A stretch of DNA of 64,000 bases, from positions 1-64,000 of the forward strand of contig JAJXTO010000005.1 in the NCBI GenBank assembly GCA_021783695.1, in the 5' to 3' direction. A model generated the notes under the pieces. The model was not told where the DNA came from. It did not search any database and saw nothing but the letters and a program-made list of their open reading frames with translations. The translations under genes and the position numbers were made by a program. Source of the DNA: Pseudomonadota bacterium. Lineage in GTDB: Bacteria > Pseudomonadota > Gammaproteobacteria > Burkholderiales > Burkholderiaceae_C. Below are positions 10,732-19,221 of this stretch, piece by piece. Within the stretch, counting starts at the first letter, position 1. Each line of letters begins with the position of its first letter.

Positions 10732-11187
10732 ATGACGGATACCCGCGTCTATCACAACCCGCAATGCGGCACCTCGCGCAACGTGCTGGCGCTGATTCGC
10801 CATGCCGGGATCGAGCCGCAGATCGTGGAGTACATCAAAACACCGCCGGACCGCGCGACGCTGCTGGCCCTGCTCGCGGCCCTCCACATGCGCCCGCGAC
10901 AACTCCTGCGGCGCAAAGGCACCCCTCACGACGCGCTCGGCCTGGATGACCCGACGTTGACGGACGACGCGCTGCTTGATGCCATGCTGGCCCATCCCAT
11001 CCTGATCGAGCGTCCCATCGTTGTGTCTCCAAAGGGCACACGGCTGTGCCGCCCATCCGAGACCGTGCTAGAACTGCTGCCAGCGCGGCCGCTTGCGCCG
11101 TTCAGCAAGGAAGACGGCGAAGTGGTGATCGGTGCGCAGGTCAACGCGCACGCCGATGCATGCCGTCATGCCGACCTCCCATCGTGA
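10732..11187 (+). CDS. arsenate reductase, glutaredoxin-dependent type (ArsC/YffB fold)
   Basis: YHNPQCGTSRNVLALIRHAGIEPQIVEYIKTPPDRATL ... LIERPIVVSPKGTRLCRPSETVLELL. Confidence 0.92.
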   Translation: MTDTRVYHNPQCGTSRNVLALIRHAGIEPQIVEYIKTPPDRATLLALLAALHMRPRQLLRRKGTPHDALGLDDPTLTDDALLDAMLAHPILIERPIVVSPKGTRLCRPSETVLELLPARPLAPFSKEDGEVVIGAQVNAHADACRHADLPS

Positions 11188-11246
11188 TGCAGCTGCCGGT
11201 CCAGCGCGTCACGATGCCCCCTTGCTGTCAACCCTTCCTCATTGCC

Positions 11247-11786
11247 ATGACTCAGCACCCCATCCTGCACCGTCTCGTCCTTTCCTGCCTTGTGGTGTGC
11301 CCCGGCATGCCCCTCGCCCTGGCGCAATCCGCAGCGCCGATGCCAGACATGGCGCAGCACGGCATGCATCTGCACAATCAGGCGCCAGCCTCCCCCGCCA
11401 AGCAAGCCGTATCCAAGACCGACGCGCGCACCCTCGTGCACTTCCCCGCTGCGGCCAAACGCGCGACTCTGGCCGAGATGCGCGCGCACCTGCAGGCGCT
11501 GGGCGAGATCCAGATGGCCTTGTCCAAGAGCGAATTCGAGCTCGCTGCGCAGCTCGCAGAAAATAAGCTTGGGCTCAGCTCCATGCATGGCGATATGTAC
11601 GCGTCGGCCCGCTATATGCCCGCTGGCATGCGAGAAATGGGCTATGCGATGCACCAGAGCGCCAGCCAGTTCGCCGTTGAGGCACAGAACGCCAGCGCGA
11701 GCGGCGACCTGCACCCCGCACTTGCGGCGCTGGCCAAGGTCAACCAGAACTGCGTGGCCTGCCATGCGGCCTACAAGCTGAAATAA
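11247..11786 (+). CDS. exported cytochrome c/c'-like protein
   Basis: Signal peptide-like N-terminus (CLVVCPGMPLALAQS), C-terminal heme motif NCVACHAAYK. Confidence 0.65.
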   Translation: MTQHPILHRLVLSCLVVCPGMPLALAQSAAPMPDMAQHGMHLHNQAPASPAKQAVSKTDARTLVHFPAAAKRATLAEMRAHLQALGEIQMALSKSEFELAAQLAENKLGLSSMHGDMYASARYMPAGMREMGYAMHQSASQFAVEAQNASASGDLHPALAALAKVNQNCVACHAAYKLK

Positions 11787-11806
11787 ATCAATCCAGGGAG
11801 CCCACC

Positions 11807-12745
11807 GTGTTCAAGCCCCTCCTCAAAGCACTCGCCACTGCCGCCTTCGCGGTCTCTGCCCTCGCCGCACAGGCCAGCGTGCTGCAGCCGGTGAAAGTCG
11901 CCGACGACATCTACGCCCTCGTCGGCCCGCTCGGCCAGCGCGACGCGGCCAACGCGGGCGACAACGCCACCTTCGGGGCCATCGTCACACCGGACGGCGT
12001 GATTCTCATCGACAGCGGCGCGACCAAGGTTGGCGCCGAACACATCGAGACCGCGCTGAAAACCATCACGCCCAAGCCCGTGCGCTGGGTGATCAACACC
12101 GGCAGCCAGGACCACCGCTGGCTGGGCAACGCCACTTTCGCGGCGCAGGGCGCGAAGATCATCGCACTGGACAGCACCGTCAACGTGCAGCAGGCCAACG
12201 CCACACAGGAAATCCAAGGGCTGAAGATGCTGTTGGGCGAAATAGCCGCTGGCACAGTGCCCATGAGCAGCCCCGACCCGCTGCCCGGCAACGCGGCCAG
12301 GCTCAACCTGGGCGGCGTCGATCTGGAACTGCGCCACTTCGGCGCCGGCCACTTCCCTGGCGATGCCGTCGTCTGGCTACCCAAGCAACACATCGCCTTC
12401 AGCGGCGATCTGGTGTTTGCCGACCGCATGCTCGGCTTGCTCGACAACGGCAGCCGCGTCGATCAATGGGCGCAGACTTTCAGTACCTTTGCCGCCGCCC
12501 TCAAACCCAAGATCATCGTGCCCGGCCACGGCAAACCCTGCTCGCTGGCGCAGGCCCAGGCGCAGACCGGCGACTACCTCGATTGGCTGGTGCGCGAGGT
12601 CCAGCCTGCCGCGCAAAACATGGACGACCTGGAAAAGACCGTGCAACGCGTGCATGCTGCAACGCCCGAAGCTTTTCGCAAACTCGACAACTTCGAGAAC
12701 ATCGACAAAAAAAACATCAACCGCGCGTATCTGGAATTTCAATAA
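11807..12745 (+). CDS. exported MBL-fold metallo-hydrolase-like protein
   Basis: Signal peptide, TPDGVILIDSGATK, GAGHFPGDAVVWLP, FSGDLVFADRM, PGHGKPC; HxHxDH position reads NTGSQDHRWLGN. Confidence 0.8.
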   Translation: MFKPLLKALATAAFAVSALAAQASVLQPVKVADDIYALVGPLGQRDAANAGDNATFGAIVTPDGVILIDSGATKVGAEHIETALKTITPKPVRWVINTGSQDHRWLGNATFAAQGAKIIALDSTVNVQQANATQEIQGLKMLLGEIAAGTVPMSSPDPLPGNAARLNLGGVDLELRHFGAGHFPGDAVVWLPKQHIAFSGDLVFADRMLGLLDNGSRVDQWAQTFSTFAAALKPKIIVPGHGKPCSLAQAQAQTGDYLDWLVREVQPAAQNMDDLEKTVQRVHAATPEAFRKLDNFENIDKKNINRAYLEFQ

Positions 12746-12773
12746 GCCCGCAGCCCGGACTGCGCACTAACCA

Positions 12774-12839
12774 GGCTCCCTGGATCGGCCGCCCCCTGGG
12801 GGGTCAGGACAGCCTGGGCCGACCTTGCGTTTCCTTGAC
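12774..12839. repeat. GC-rich dispersed repeat, copy 1 (opposite orientation to the 30.9 kb copy)
   Basis: GGCTCCCTGGATCGGCCGCCCCCTGGGGGGTCAGGACAGCCTGGGCCGACCTTGCGTTTCCTTGAC aligns by eye along most of its length with the reverse complement of 30889-30950. Confidence 0.55.
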
Positions 12840-13475
12840 GGCATGAGTGCGCAATTCGGCGCTGGCCAGGCGCATCACCCTCCAGCCGGCGCTGATGCCC
12901 AGCGTGGCCATGACGACAGCAACAGCCAAATCCGGCCAGCGCGTTCCGGTGCCAGACACACCCACGGCAGCCAGCAGCACGGCAATGTTGCCGAGCACGT
13001 CATTGCGAGTGCACAGCCAGACCGAGCGCATGTTCGCGTCACCATCGCGCCAGGCGTAGAGCAGCACGGCGACGATGCCGTTGGACAGCATGGCGGCGAT
13101 GGCGATCGCGCCCATGGTCACAGCCTGCGGCGGCTGGCCCGCCCATGCGCCCCATAGCGCCCGCGCCAGCACGAACACGCCGAATGCCAGCAACGACGCG
13201 CCCTTGACCCACGCCGCGCGCGAGCGCCAGTGCAGCGCCATTCCCAGCACCGCCAGCGACAGGCCATAGTTGGCGGCGTCTGCGGCGAAGTCGAGCGCGT
13301 CGGCCAACAGCGACGCGGAGTGCGCCTGCAGGCCACCGAACACTTCGACGCCGAACATCGCGGCATTGATGAACAGCGCAATCCACAGCACCCGCCGCCA
13401 CATCGGGCTGGCGGCGCGGGTGGCGTTGGCCGTCGCGCCAGTCGCGCAGTGATCGTTCTGACAACAGCCGGGCAT
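12804..13475 (-). CDS. cation transporter, CDF-like without C-terminal cytoplasmic domain
   Basis: Cys/His N-terminus MPGCCQNDHC, six-TM CDF-like helices (SLLADALDFAADAANYGLSL; RSVWLCTRNDVLGNIAVLLAA). Confidence 0.8.
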   Translation of the reverse strand: MPGCCQNDHCATGATANATRAASPMWRRVLWIALFINAAMFGVEVFGGLQAHSASLLADALDFAADAANYGLSLAVLGMALHWRSRAAWVKGASLLAFGVFVLARALWGAWAGQPPQAVTMGAIAIAAMLSNGIVAVLLYAWRDGDANMRSVWLCTRNDVLGNIAVLLAAVGVSGTGTRWPDLAVAVVMATLGISAGWRVMRLASAELRTHAVKETQGRPRLS

Positions 13476-13505
13476 CGCAAAACTCCTTGTGTGGAACAAG
13501 GCTGC

Positions 13506-13536
13506 ATTGCACAGCCTGGAGCCGCTCCAGGGTCAA
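13506..13536 (-). promoter_or_regulatory. MerR-type promoter of the CDF gene: -35 TTGACC, 19-bp spacer, -10 TGCAAT, operator CCTGGAGC-N-GCTCCAGG (13515-13531)
   Basis: Perfect 8+1+8 palindrome almost filling a 19-bp spacer, divergent to the adjacent MerR gene. Confidence 0.75.
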
Positions 13537-13575
13537 GACCTACACTGCAAGCCCCTGAATTGGACGAGGTCAACC

Positions 13576-14004
13576 ATGCGTATCAGTGAACTGGCGGCGC
13601 AAGCCGACACAGAGGCGGATACCGTCCGGTATTACGAAAAGGCAGGTCTGCTGCCAGCGCCGCAGCGCTTGGCAAACGGCTACCGCGCGTATTCCACGGC
13701 GCATTTGCAGCGCTTGCTGTTCATTCGCCGCTGCCGCCTGCTGGATCTCGGCCTGACCGACATCGCGCGTTTGCTGGACGACGCGGAGCACCCGCAGGCG
13801 GATTGCGCCAAGGTGGACGCACTGATCGAGCTGCAACTCGGCAAAGTGCGCGAACGCATGGCGCACCTGCAGGCCCTGGAGGCGCAACTCGCCACTCTGC
13901 GCAACCAGTGCAGTGCGCAGCGCAGCAGCCCGCGCCCGGTTGCGGAGTGCGGCATTCTGCACGAACTCGGCAGACCTCAAACTCCCAGCGCGGCAATCTC
14001 CTGA
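13576..14004 (+). CDS. MerR family regulator, Cd(II)/Pb(II)-responsive (CadR/PbrR-like)
   Basis: MRISELAAQADTEADTVRYYEKAGLLPAPQR with conserved Cys positions (DCAKVD, NQCSAQ, ECGIL). Confidence 0.88.
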   Translation: MRISELAAQADTEADTVRYYEKAGLLPAPQRLANGYRAYSTAHLQRLLFIRRCRLLDLGLTDIARLLDDAEHPQADCAKVDALIELQLGKVRERMAHLQALEAQLATLRNQCSAQRSSPRPVAECGILHELGRPQTPSAAIS

Positions 14005-14666
14005 TCGGCGTTTTTCAGCCAGATTTTCACCCGCTGCCGCTCCAGAATGCCCATCTCGTGCGCGGCGCGGCCTTGCGTGGCGGCCCAGAAGCTGCTGCTG
14101 GCGGCGTCGATCTTGATCATGGTGGCTTCATGCAGGCGCTTGAGCGGCATGAAGCGGGCGCCGAGTTCAAGCGCGCGCTGCTTCTGGCCCGACTGGTCGA
14201 GAATGCCGAAGTCGTCGCCGCGCAACTGGTTGAGCACCAGCACAATATCCAGACGGCCGCCGAAGCGGTCGAGCAGCACGCGCAGCAGATCGACCGAGTC
14301 GCGGCCAGAATCCATCACATGCCAGTAGCGGATCTGCAGGCCGAGTTCCGGGGCGAGTTCGAGCAGACCGGAATCCATCATCCACTGCACCAGCGCAGCC
14401 TGGGTCTGCGCAGCCAGATCGACCAGCACCCTGCGCTCCGGCACCGCGCTGGCCGCCTCGACAATGCGGTCGAGGCTCTCGTAGCGATCCACAACCACGG
14501 GCGAGGTGTAGTCGGCGTAGAAGCGCAACAGCGCGCCATGCGATTTGTCGGAATCGAAGCCAACAAACGGCAACGCGTTGTCAATGCAATGCTGCGCCAG
14601 CAGGCGAGCGAACAGCGATTTACCGACGCCGCCTTTTTCCCCGCCGATCAGGTGAATCATTCCCAT
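13977..14666 (-). CDS. ParA/MobD-like P-loop ATPase (orphan)
   Basis: MIHLIGGEKGGVGKSLFARLLAQHCIDN deviant Walker A. Confidence 0.7.
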   Translation of the reverse strand: MGMIHLIGGEKGGVGKSLFARLLAQHCIDNALPFVGFDSDKSHGALLRFYADYTSPVVVDRYESLDRIVEAASAVPERRVLVDLAAQTQAALVQWMMDSGLLELAPELGLQIRYWHVMDSGRDSVDLLRVLLDRFGGRLDIVLVLNQLRGDDFGILDQSGQKQRALELGARFMPLKRLHEATMIKIDAASSSFWAATQGRAAHEMGILERQRVKIWLKNADQEIAALGV

Positions 14667-14815
14667 CATTTCCCCCAAAGTCATGCCGACACGCGGCGCC
14701 GCAACCTCTGCGCACCAAAGCGGCGATCAGCGGCAGGCGCGAGGAATCTCGCGCAAAGTCCCGGGGTCAACACAAGCAAAATGCATGCCCTGTTTTGAAC
14801 AATCGTTGGGATTCC

Positions 14816-15418
14816 ATGCACGCTTTCCTTTCTGGCTTTCTTCTCGGGCTCTCACTCATCCTCGCCATCGGGGCGCAAAACGCCTTCGTCCTCAAGCAGG
14901 GTCTGAAGGGCGAACATGTGTTCTGGGTGGTATTGGTCTGCGCCGTCTCGGATGCGCTGCTCATCGGCGTGGGAGTCTCCGGGTTTCATGTGCTGGTGGA
15001 GCGTGCGCCCTGGCTCACCACAGCCAGCCGGTTTGCCGGTGCCGCGTTTCTGCTCTGGTACGGAGCACGGAGTTTTCGCGCCGCGCTGCGCTCTTCCGCC
15101 GTGCTGACGCCGGCAGACGCCTCGCCCCGCGCTCTGCTCCAGACGTTGGCCGCGACGCTGGCCTTCACCTTTTTGAACCCGCATGTCTATCTCGACACCG
15201 TGGTGTTGCTCGGCTCGGTATCCACCCAGTTTGCCGGTCAGACACTGGCATTCGGCTTCGGCGCCGCGTCCGCCTCGTTCGTGTTCTTTTTCAGCCTGGG
15301 ATATGGCGCGCGGTTGCTGCGCCCGTTGTTCGCCCGGCCCATCACATGGAAACTTCTCGAAGCCCTGATCGGACTGACCATGTGGAGCCTTGCGGCCAAG
15401 CTGATTCTGGGCGGATGA
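14816..15418 (+). CDS. LysE/ArgO family amino-acid exporter
   Basis: FLLGLSLILAIGAQNAFVLKQGLKGEHVFWVVLVCAVSDALLIGVGV. Confidence 0.9.
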   Translation: MHAFLSGFLLGLSLILAIGAQNAFVLKQGLKGEHVFWVVLVCAVSDALLIGVGVSGFHVLVERAPWLTTASRFAGAAFLLWYGARSFRAALRSSAVLTPADASPRALLQTLAATLAFTFLNPHVYLDTVVLLGSVSTQFAGQTLAFGFGAASASFVFFFSLGYGARLLRPLFARPITWKLLEALIGLTMWSLAAKLILGG

Positions 15419-15446
15419 GTCGGGGCGATCGCCAGCGCCCGCGCCT

Positions 15447-16693
15447 TCAAGTCTTGCTGGTTCGCAGGGAAGCGGCCGCAACCGGATCGCGCGCGATACA
15501 GGTGAGATTGCGCCCCAGTTCCTTGGCGCGATACAGGGCAAGATCGGCCTGATCGAGCAGTTTGGCGGCTGATGCCTGCTCGTGGGGAAAGCAGGCCAAG
15601 CCAATGCTCACGGTCACCGCGTCCAGCCCCAGATCACTGTCCCAATCCGTGCTTTCCAGTGCTGCGTGCAGGTCTGCGGCGATGTCATACGCGGTGTCGG
15701 GCGCCACGTCTGGCAGCAGCAGGATGAATTCTTCGCCACCCGAGCGAAACACATAGTCGCAGGGGCGCAAGGTCTGGCGCAGCAGCGTGGCCACTTGGTG
15801 CAGCACCGCGTCCCCCATGGCATGGCCGAACTGGTCATTGACGGACTTGAAGGCGTCGATGTCGAGTACACCGACACACAGGGGCAGCCCACTGCGCTGC
15901 GCCCGTTCGATGTGATGCGACAACACGGCCATGCCGGCGCGGCGGTTGGGCAGCTGGGTCAGATCGTCGATGCTGGCCATTTTTTCCAGCCGCAGTTCGA
16001 GCAGTTTGCGGTCGGTGACGTTCTGCACCATGCCGACCATGCGCGTGGGCAGGCCATGCGCATCGCGCTCGCAGACCTGGCCGCGGTCATGCACCCAGAT
16101 GTCGTGGCCGTTGCGGTTGCGCAGGCGGTATTCAGCCTCGAAACGCAGCAGGCGCCCCCGCAGATGCTGTTCGATCAGCGACATGACCTGATCGCGGTCG
16201 TCCGGGTGGATATTGCGCGACCAGGTCTCGACATGCGGAGTCATTTCGTCCGGGCCATAGCCCAGCATGCGCTTGAGTTGCGGACTGAAATACACCTCAC
16301 CGCTGAGCACGTTCCAGTCCCACAGCCCATCCATGGCCTGATCCAGGGCGAAACGCAGGCGTTCGTCGCGTGTGCTGGTCTGCGGGTCGAGCGTCAGGCG
16401 CTTGCTGATATTGCGCGCCACGGAAAGAAAGTCATTGCGCCCGCCCCTGGCAAAGTGCGTGGTGTTGACCTCCACCGCAATCTCGCCGCCGTCCTTGTGA
16501 CGATGACGCCCGACAAAGGTGTAGCACGCCGAACCGCGAATCGCCTCGGCGATGCAAGCCCGAGGTCGGCACAGGCGGCGCGGTTGCACCACAGAATATG
16601 CGAGGTCTCCGGGTCGAGCAGATACACCGCATCGGCCATGTGCTCGAACAGAATGTCCAGTGAGGGCGTGCCGCCTTGTTCCGCAATAGCCAT
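15447..16693 (-). pseudogene. PAS-PAS-GGDEF diguanylate cyclase-like gene, interrupted by frameshift/deletion in first PAS
   Basis: N-terminal PAS start (MAIAEQGGTPSLDILFEHMADAVYLLDPETSHILWCNRAACADLGL) is in a different frame from the rest (IAEAIRGSACYTFVGRHRHKDGGEIAVEVNTTHF...RSGGEEFILLLP). Confidence 0.75.
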
Positions 16694-16844
16694 GATGGAT
16701 TGCTCAGACAGGATCTCCCGGAGAATTTCGCAGCGTCGGCCCGGGATGACCTGACGATCGCCGTGCACTGGCGCAATGCAGCGAGGCTGAGCAGTTTAAC
16801 CACAAACTCGGTAGGGTCGACGAACGCGACCCGGTCGCCGCTGC

Positions 16845-17942
16845 TCAGTCGTGACGATGGCGGTGATGCGCGTCCGGCACATGGGCATGCTGATGACTCA
16901 GCGCCGCATGCGCGTGCGCATGGCTGTGCCGCGTACCGGGCGGCAGCGGTGGCGTATGCACATGGTCGTGATGACCATCATCGCCTGGTCCGCCATGCAC
17001 ATGGCCGTGATCATGTTGCAGGGCGCCATGCGTGTGCAGATGGTCATGGCGTTCGCTGACATGCAGCCACACGCCCCAGGCCATCAGTCCCCCGGCCAAC
17101 ACCAGCCCGAGTGTCAGCGCCTCGCCCAGCAGCAACACCGCCAGCACCGCGCCGAAAAACGGCGCCACCGCAAAATACGCGCCGCTGCGCGCCGTGCCCA
17201 GATGACGCAGTGCGAGCACGAACAGCACCAGGCTCACGCCATAGCTGGCAAAGCCCAGCAGGCCGGACGCCGCCACGATCGGCCAGGTCGGCCATTGCGC
17301 CCCCAGCAGCAGGGCGAGCAGCAGATTCACGCTGCCCGCCACCAGGCCCTTGCTCATGGCGATGAATCCGGCGTCGGACAGCGCGACTTTGCGGGTCAGG
17401 TTATTGTCCAGCGCCCACCCCAGACAGGCGCCGACGACCGCCAGAGCGGGCCAGAGGCTGGCCCAGCCGAGCGCCGCACTCTGCCCCGGCCAGCTCAGCA
17501 CCACGCTGCCCATCACGATCGCCAGCATGCCCAAGGCGATGCGGCGATCAAAATTTTCCCGGAATACGAACCATGCCAGCAAGGCGGTGAACACACTCTC
17601 CAGATTGAGCAGCAGCGAGGCCCCGGTCGCCGGCATGTGCGACAGACCTGCCATCAACAGCACAGGCGCGGCAACGCCGCCGCAGGCAATCGCTCCGGCC
17701 AGCCAGCGCCACTCTCCCGGCTGCAGGCGGGGCGACGACGCCACACCTCGCAAGGCGCGAAATGCACGCAGGCTTGCCAGACCGATTCCCGAGCCCAGAT
17801 AGAGCAGCGCAGCAAGCATCCAGGGGCTGGTGTCGGCCAGCAACAGCTTGGCGATCGGCGTGCTGGCGCCAAACAGCAAGGCGGCGGCAAGCGCCATGGC
17901 GATGCCCTGGTTGTGATGCCCTTGAGTATGGGAAGTGGACAT
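16845..17942 (-). CDS. EamA/DMT family transporter with His-rich C-terminal tail
   Basis: Two EamA repeats; tail ERHDHLHTHGALQHDHGHVHGG...HAHAHAALSHQHAHVPDAHHRHRHD. Confidence 0.85.
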   Translation of the reverse strand: MSTSHTQGHHNQGIAMALAAALLFGASTPIAKLLLADTSPWMLAALLYLGSGIGLASLRAFRALRGVASSPRLQPGEWRWLAGAIACGGVAAPVLLMAGLSHMPATGASLLLNLESVFTALLAWFVFRENFDRRIALGMLAIVMGSVVLSWPGQSAALGWASLWPALAVVGACLGWALDNNLTRKVALSDAGFIAMSKGLVAGSVNLLLALLLGAQWPTWPIVAASGLLGFASYGVSLVLFVLALRHLGTARSGAYFAVAPFFGAVLAVLLLGEALTLGLVLAGGLMAWGVWLHVSERHDHLHTHGALQHDHGHVHGGPGDDGHHDHVHTPPLPPGTRHSHAHAHAALSHQHAHVPDAHHRHRHD

Positions 17943-18105
17943 GGAATGGTTGGAAGTCAGGGCAGGATGTGGGGATCAGCGGCGAATGTGTTGCGAGGTA
18001 TTGTCAGCACGTATGCCTTGTGACCCTAGGTGATCCTGCCTTGCCTTCTGCGCCGCAGCAGGCAATTTCAAGTCAGCAGCGAGGCGATAGGCAACAACGC
18101 GCATC

Positions 18106-18183
18106 ATGAGAACAGAAATCTATCCGGCTATCCTAGGGGTTCTGCTCATCGTCTGCCTGTCCATCGGGTTGAGTGTGGGCTAG
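18106..18183 (+). CDS. possible 25-aa single-TM small protein MRTEIYPAILGVLLIVCLSIGLSVG
   Basis: Short ATG-to-TAG ORF with an uninterrupted hydrophobic helix; no strong Shine-Dalgarno. Confidence 0.25.
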   Translation: MRTEIYPAILGVLLIVCLSIGLSVG

Positions 18184-18282
18184 CGCCTCTGTTCAGAGTC
18201 GGCGCAGACGGCGCGCCCGATCAATGCATGTCGCAGGTGCCGATTGCACCCGCCAGCAGCCCGGCAAACAGTCGTTGCGCCT

Positions 18283-19185
18283 TCAGGCCGGAAACACTCC
18301 GGTGCTCAGGTAGCGGTCGCCCCGGTCGCAGACGACGAACACAATGGTGGCGTTTTCCACCTCGCGGGCGATACGCAACGCCACCTCGCAGGCGCCCGCT
18401 GCGCTGATGCCGCAGAACAACCCTTCCTCGCGGGCGAGCTTGCGCGCCATGTTCTCGGCAGCGGTCTGGCTGACATATTCCAGCCGGTCCACACGCTGTG
18501 GCTCGTAAATCTTTGGCAGATACTCCTGCGGCCATTTGCGGATGCCGGGAATGCTGGAACCTTCCTCCGGCTGCGCGCCGATGATCTGCACGGCCGGACT
18601 CTGCTCCTTGAGGTAATGCGATACCCCGGTGATGGTGCCTGTGGTGCCCATGGCGCTGACGAAGTGGGTGATGCGTCCGGCCGTGTCGCGCCAGATCTCG
18701 GGGCCGGTGGTTTCATAGTGCGCACGCGGATTGTCGGCGTTGGCGAATTGGTCGAGCATCAGCCCCTTGCCGTCGCGCTGCATCTGTTCGGCCAGGTCGC
18801 GGGCATATTCCATGCCGCCGCTCTTCGGGGTGAGCAACAGCTCGGCGCCAAAGGCCTTCATGGTCTGCGCCCGCTCGATGCTGAGGTTTTCCGGCATGAC
18901 GAGCACCATGCGGTAGCCGAGGATGGCCGCTGCCATCGCCAGCGCAATGCCGGTATTGCCCGAAGTGGCCTCGATCAGCGTGTCGCCGGGCTTGATGGTG
19001 CCGCGCTCCTGTGCGCGGCGGATCATGGACAGCGCCGCGCGGTCCTTCACCGACCCGGCAGGATTGTTGCCTTCGAGCTTGCCCAGAATGACATTGCCGC
19101 GCCGGGCATTGTCGGCACCGGGAATGCGCTGCAGCTGCACCAGTGGGGTGTTGCCGATCACCTGATCGATGGTCAGATAGTGCAT
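18283..19185 (-). CDS. cysM: cysteine synthase B
   Basis: LEGNNPAGSVKDRAALSMI, EATSGNTGIALAMAAA, SAMGTTGTITGVSHYLKE. Confidence 0.92.
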   Translation of the reverse strand: MHYLTIDQVIGNTPLVQLQRIPGADNARRGNVILGKLEGNNPAGSVKDRAALSMIRRAQERGTIKPGDTLIEATSGNTGIALAMAAAILGYRMVLVMPENLSIERAQTMKAFGAELLLTPKSGGMEYARDLAEQMQRDGKGLMLDQFANADNPRAHYETTGPEIWRDTAGRITHFVSAMGTTGTITGVSHYLKEQSPAVQIIGAQPEEGSSIPGIRKWPQEYLPKIYEPQRVDRLEYVSQTAAENMARKLAREEGLFCGISAAGACEVALRIAREVENATIVFVVCDRGDRYLSTGVFPA

Positions 19186-19221
19186 GCCTGTCTCCGTGTC
19201 CGAAGCCCGGCCCGTGCGGGC

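Noticed and set aside
13977-14684. ParA-like gene as evidence for an integrated plasmid
   Set aside because: No ParB, replication or mobilisation genes, or integrase nearby; treated as an orphan P-loop gene.
16912-17054. Low-complexity CAT/GCC-rich stretch as a DNA repeat array
   Set aside because: Explained by His codons of the transporter tail; spacing is irregular and not CRISPR-like.
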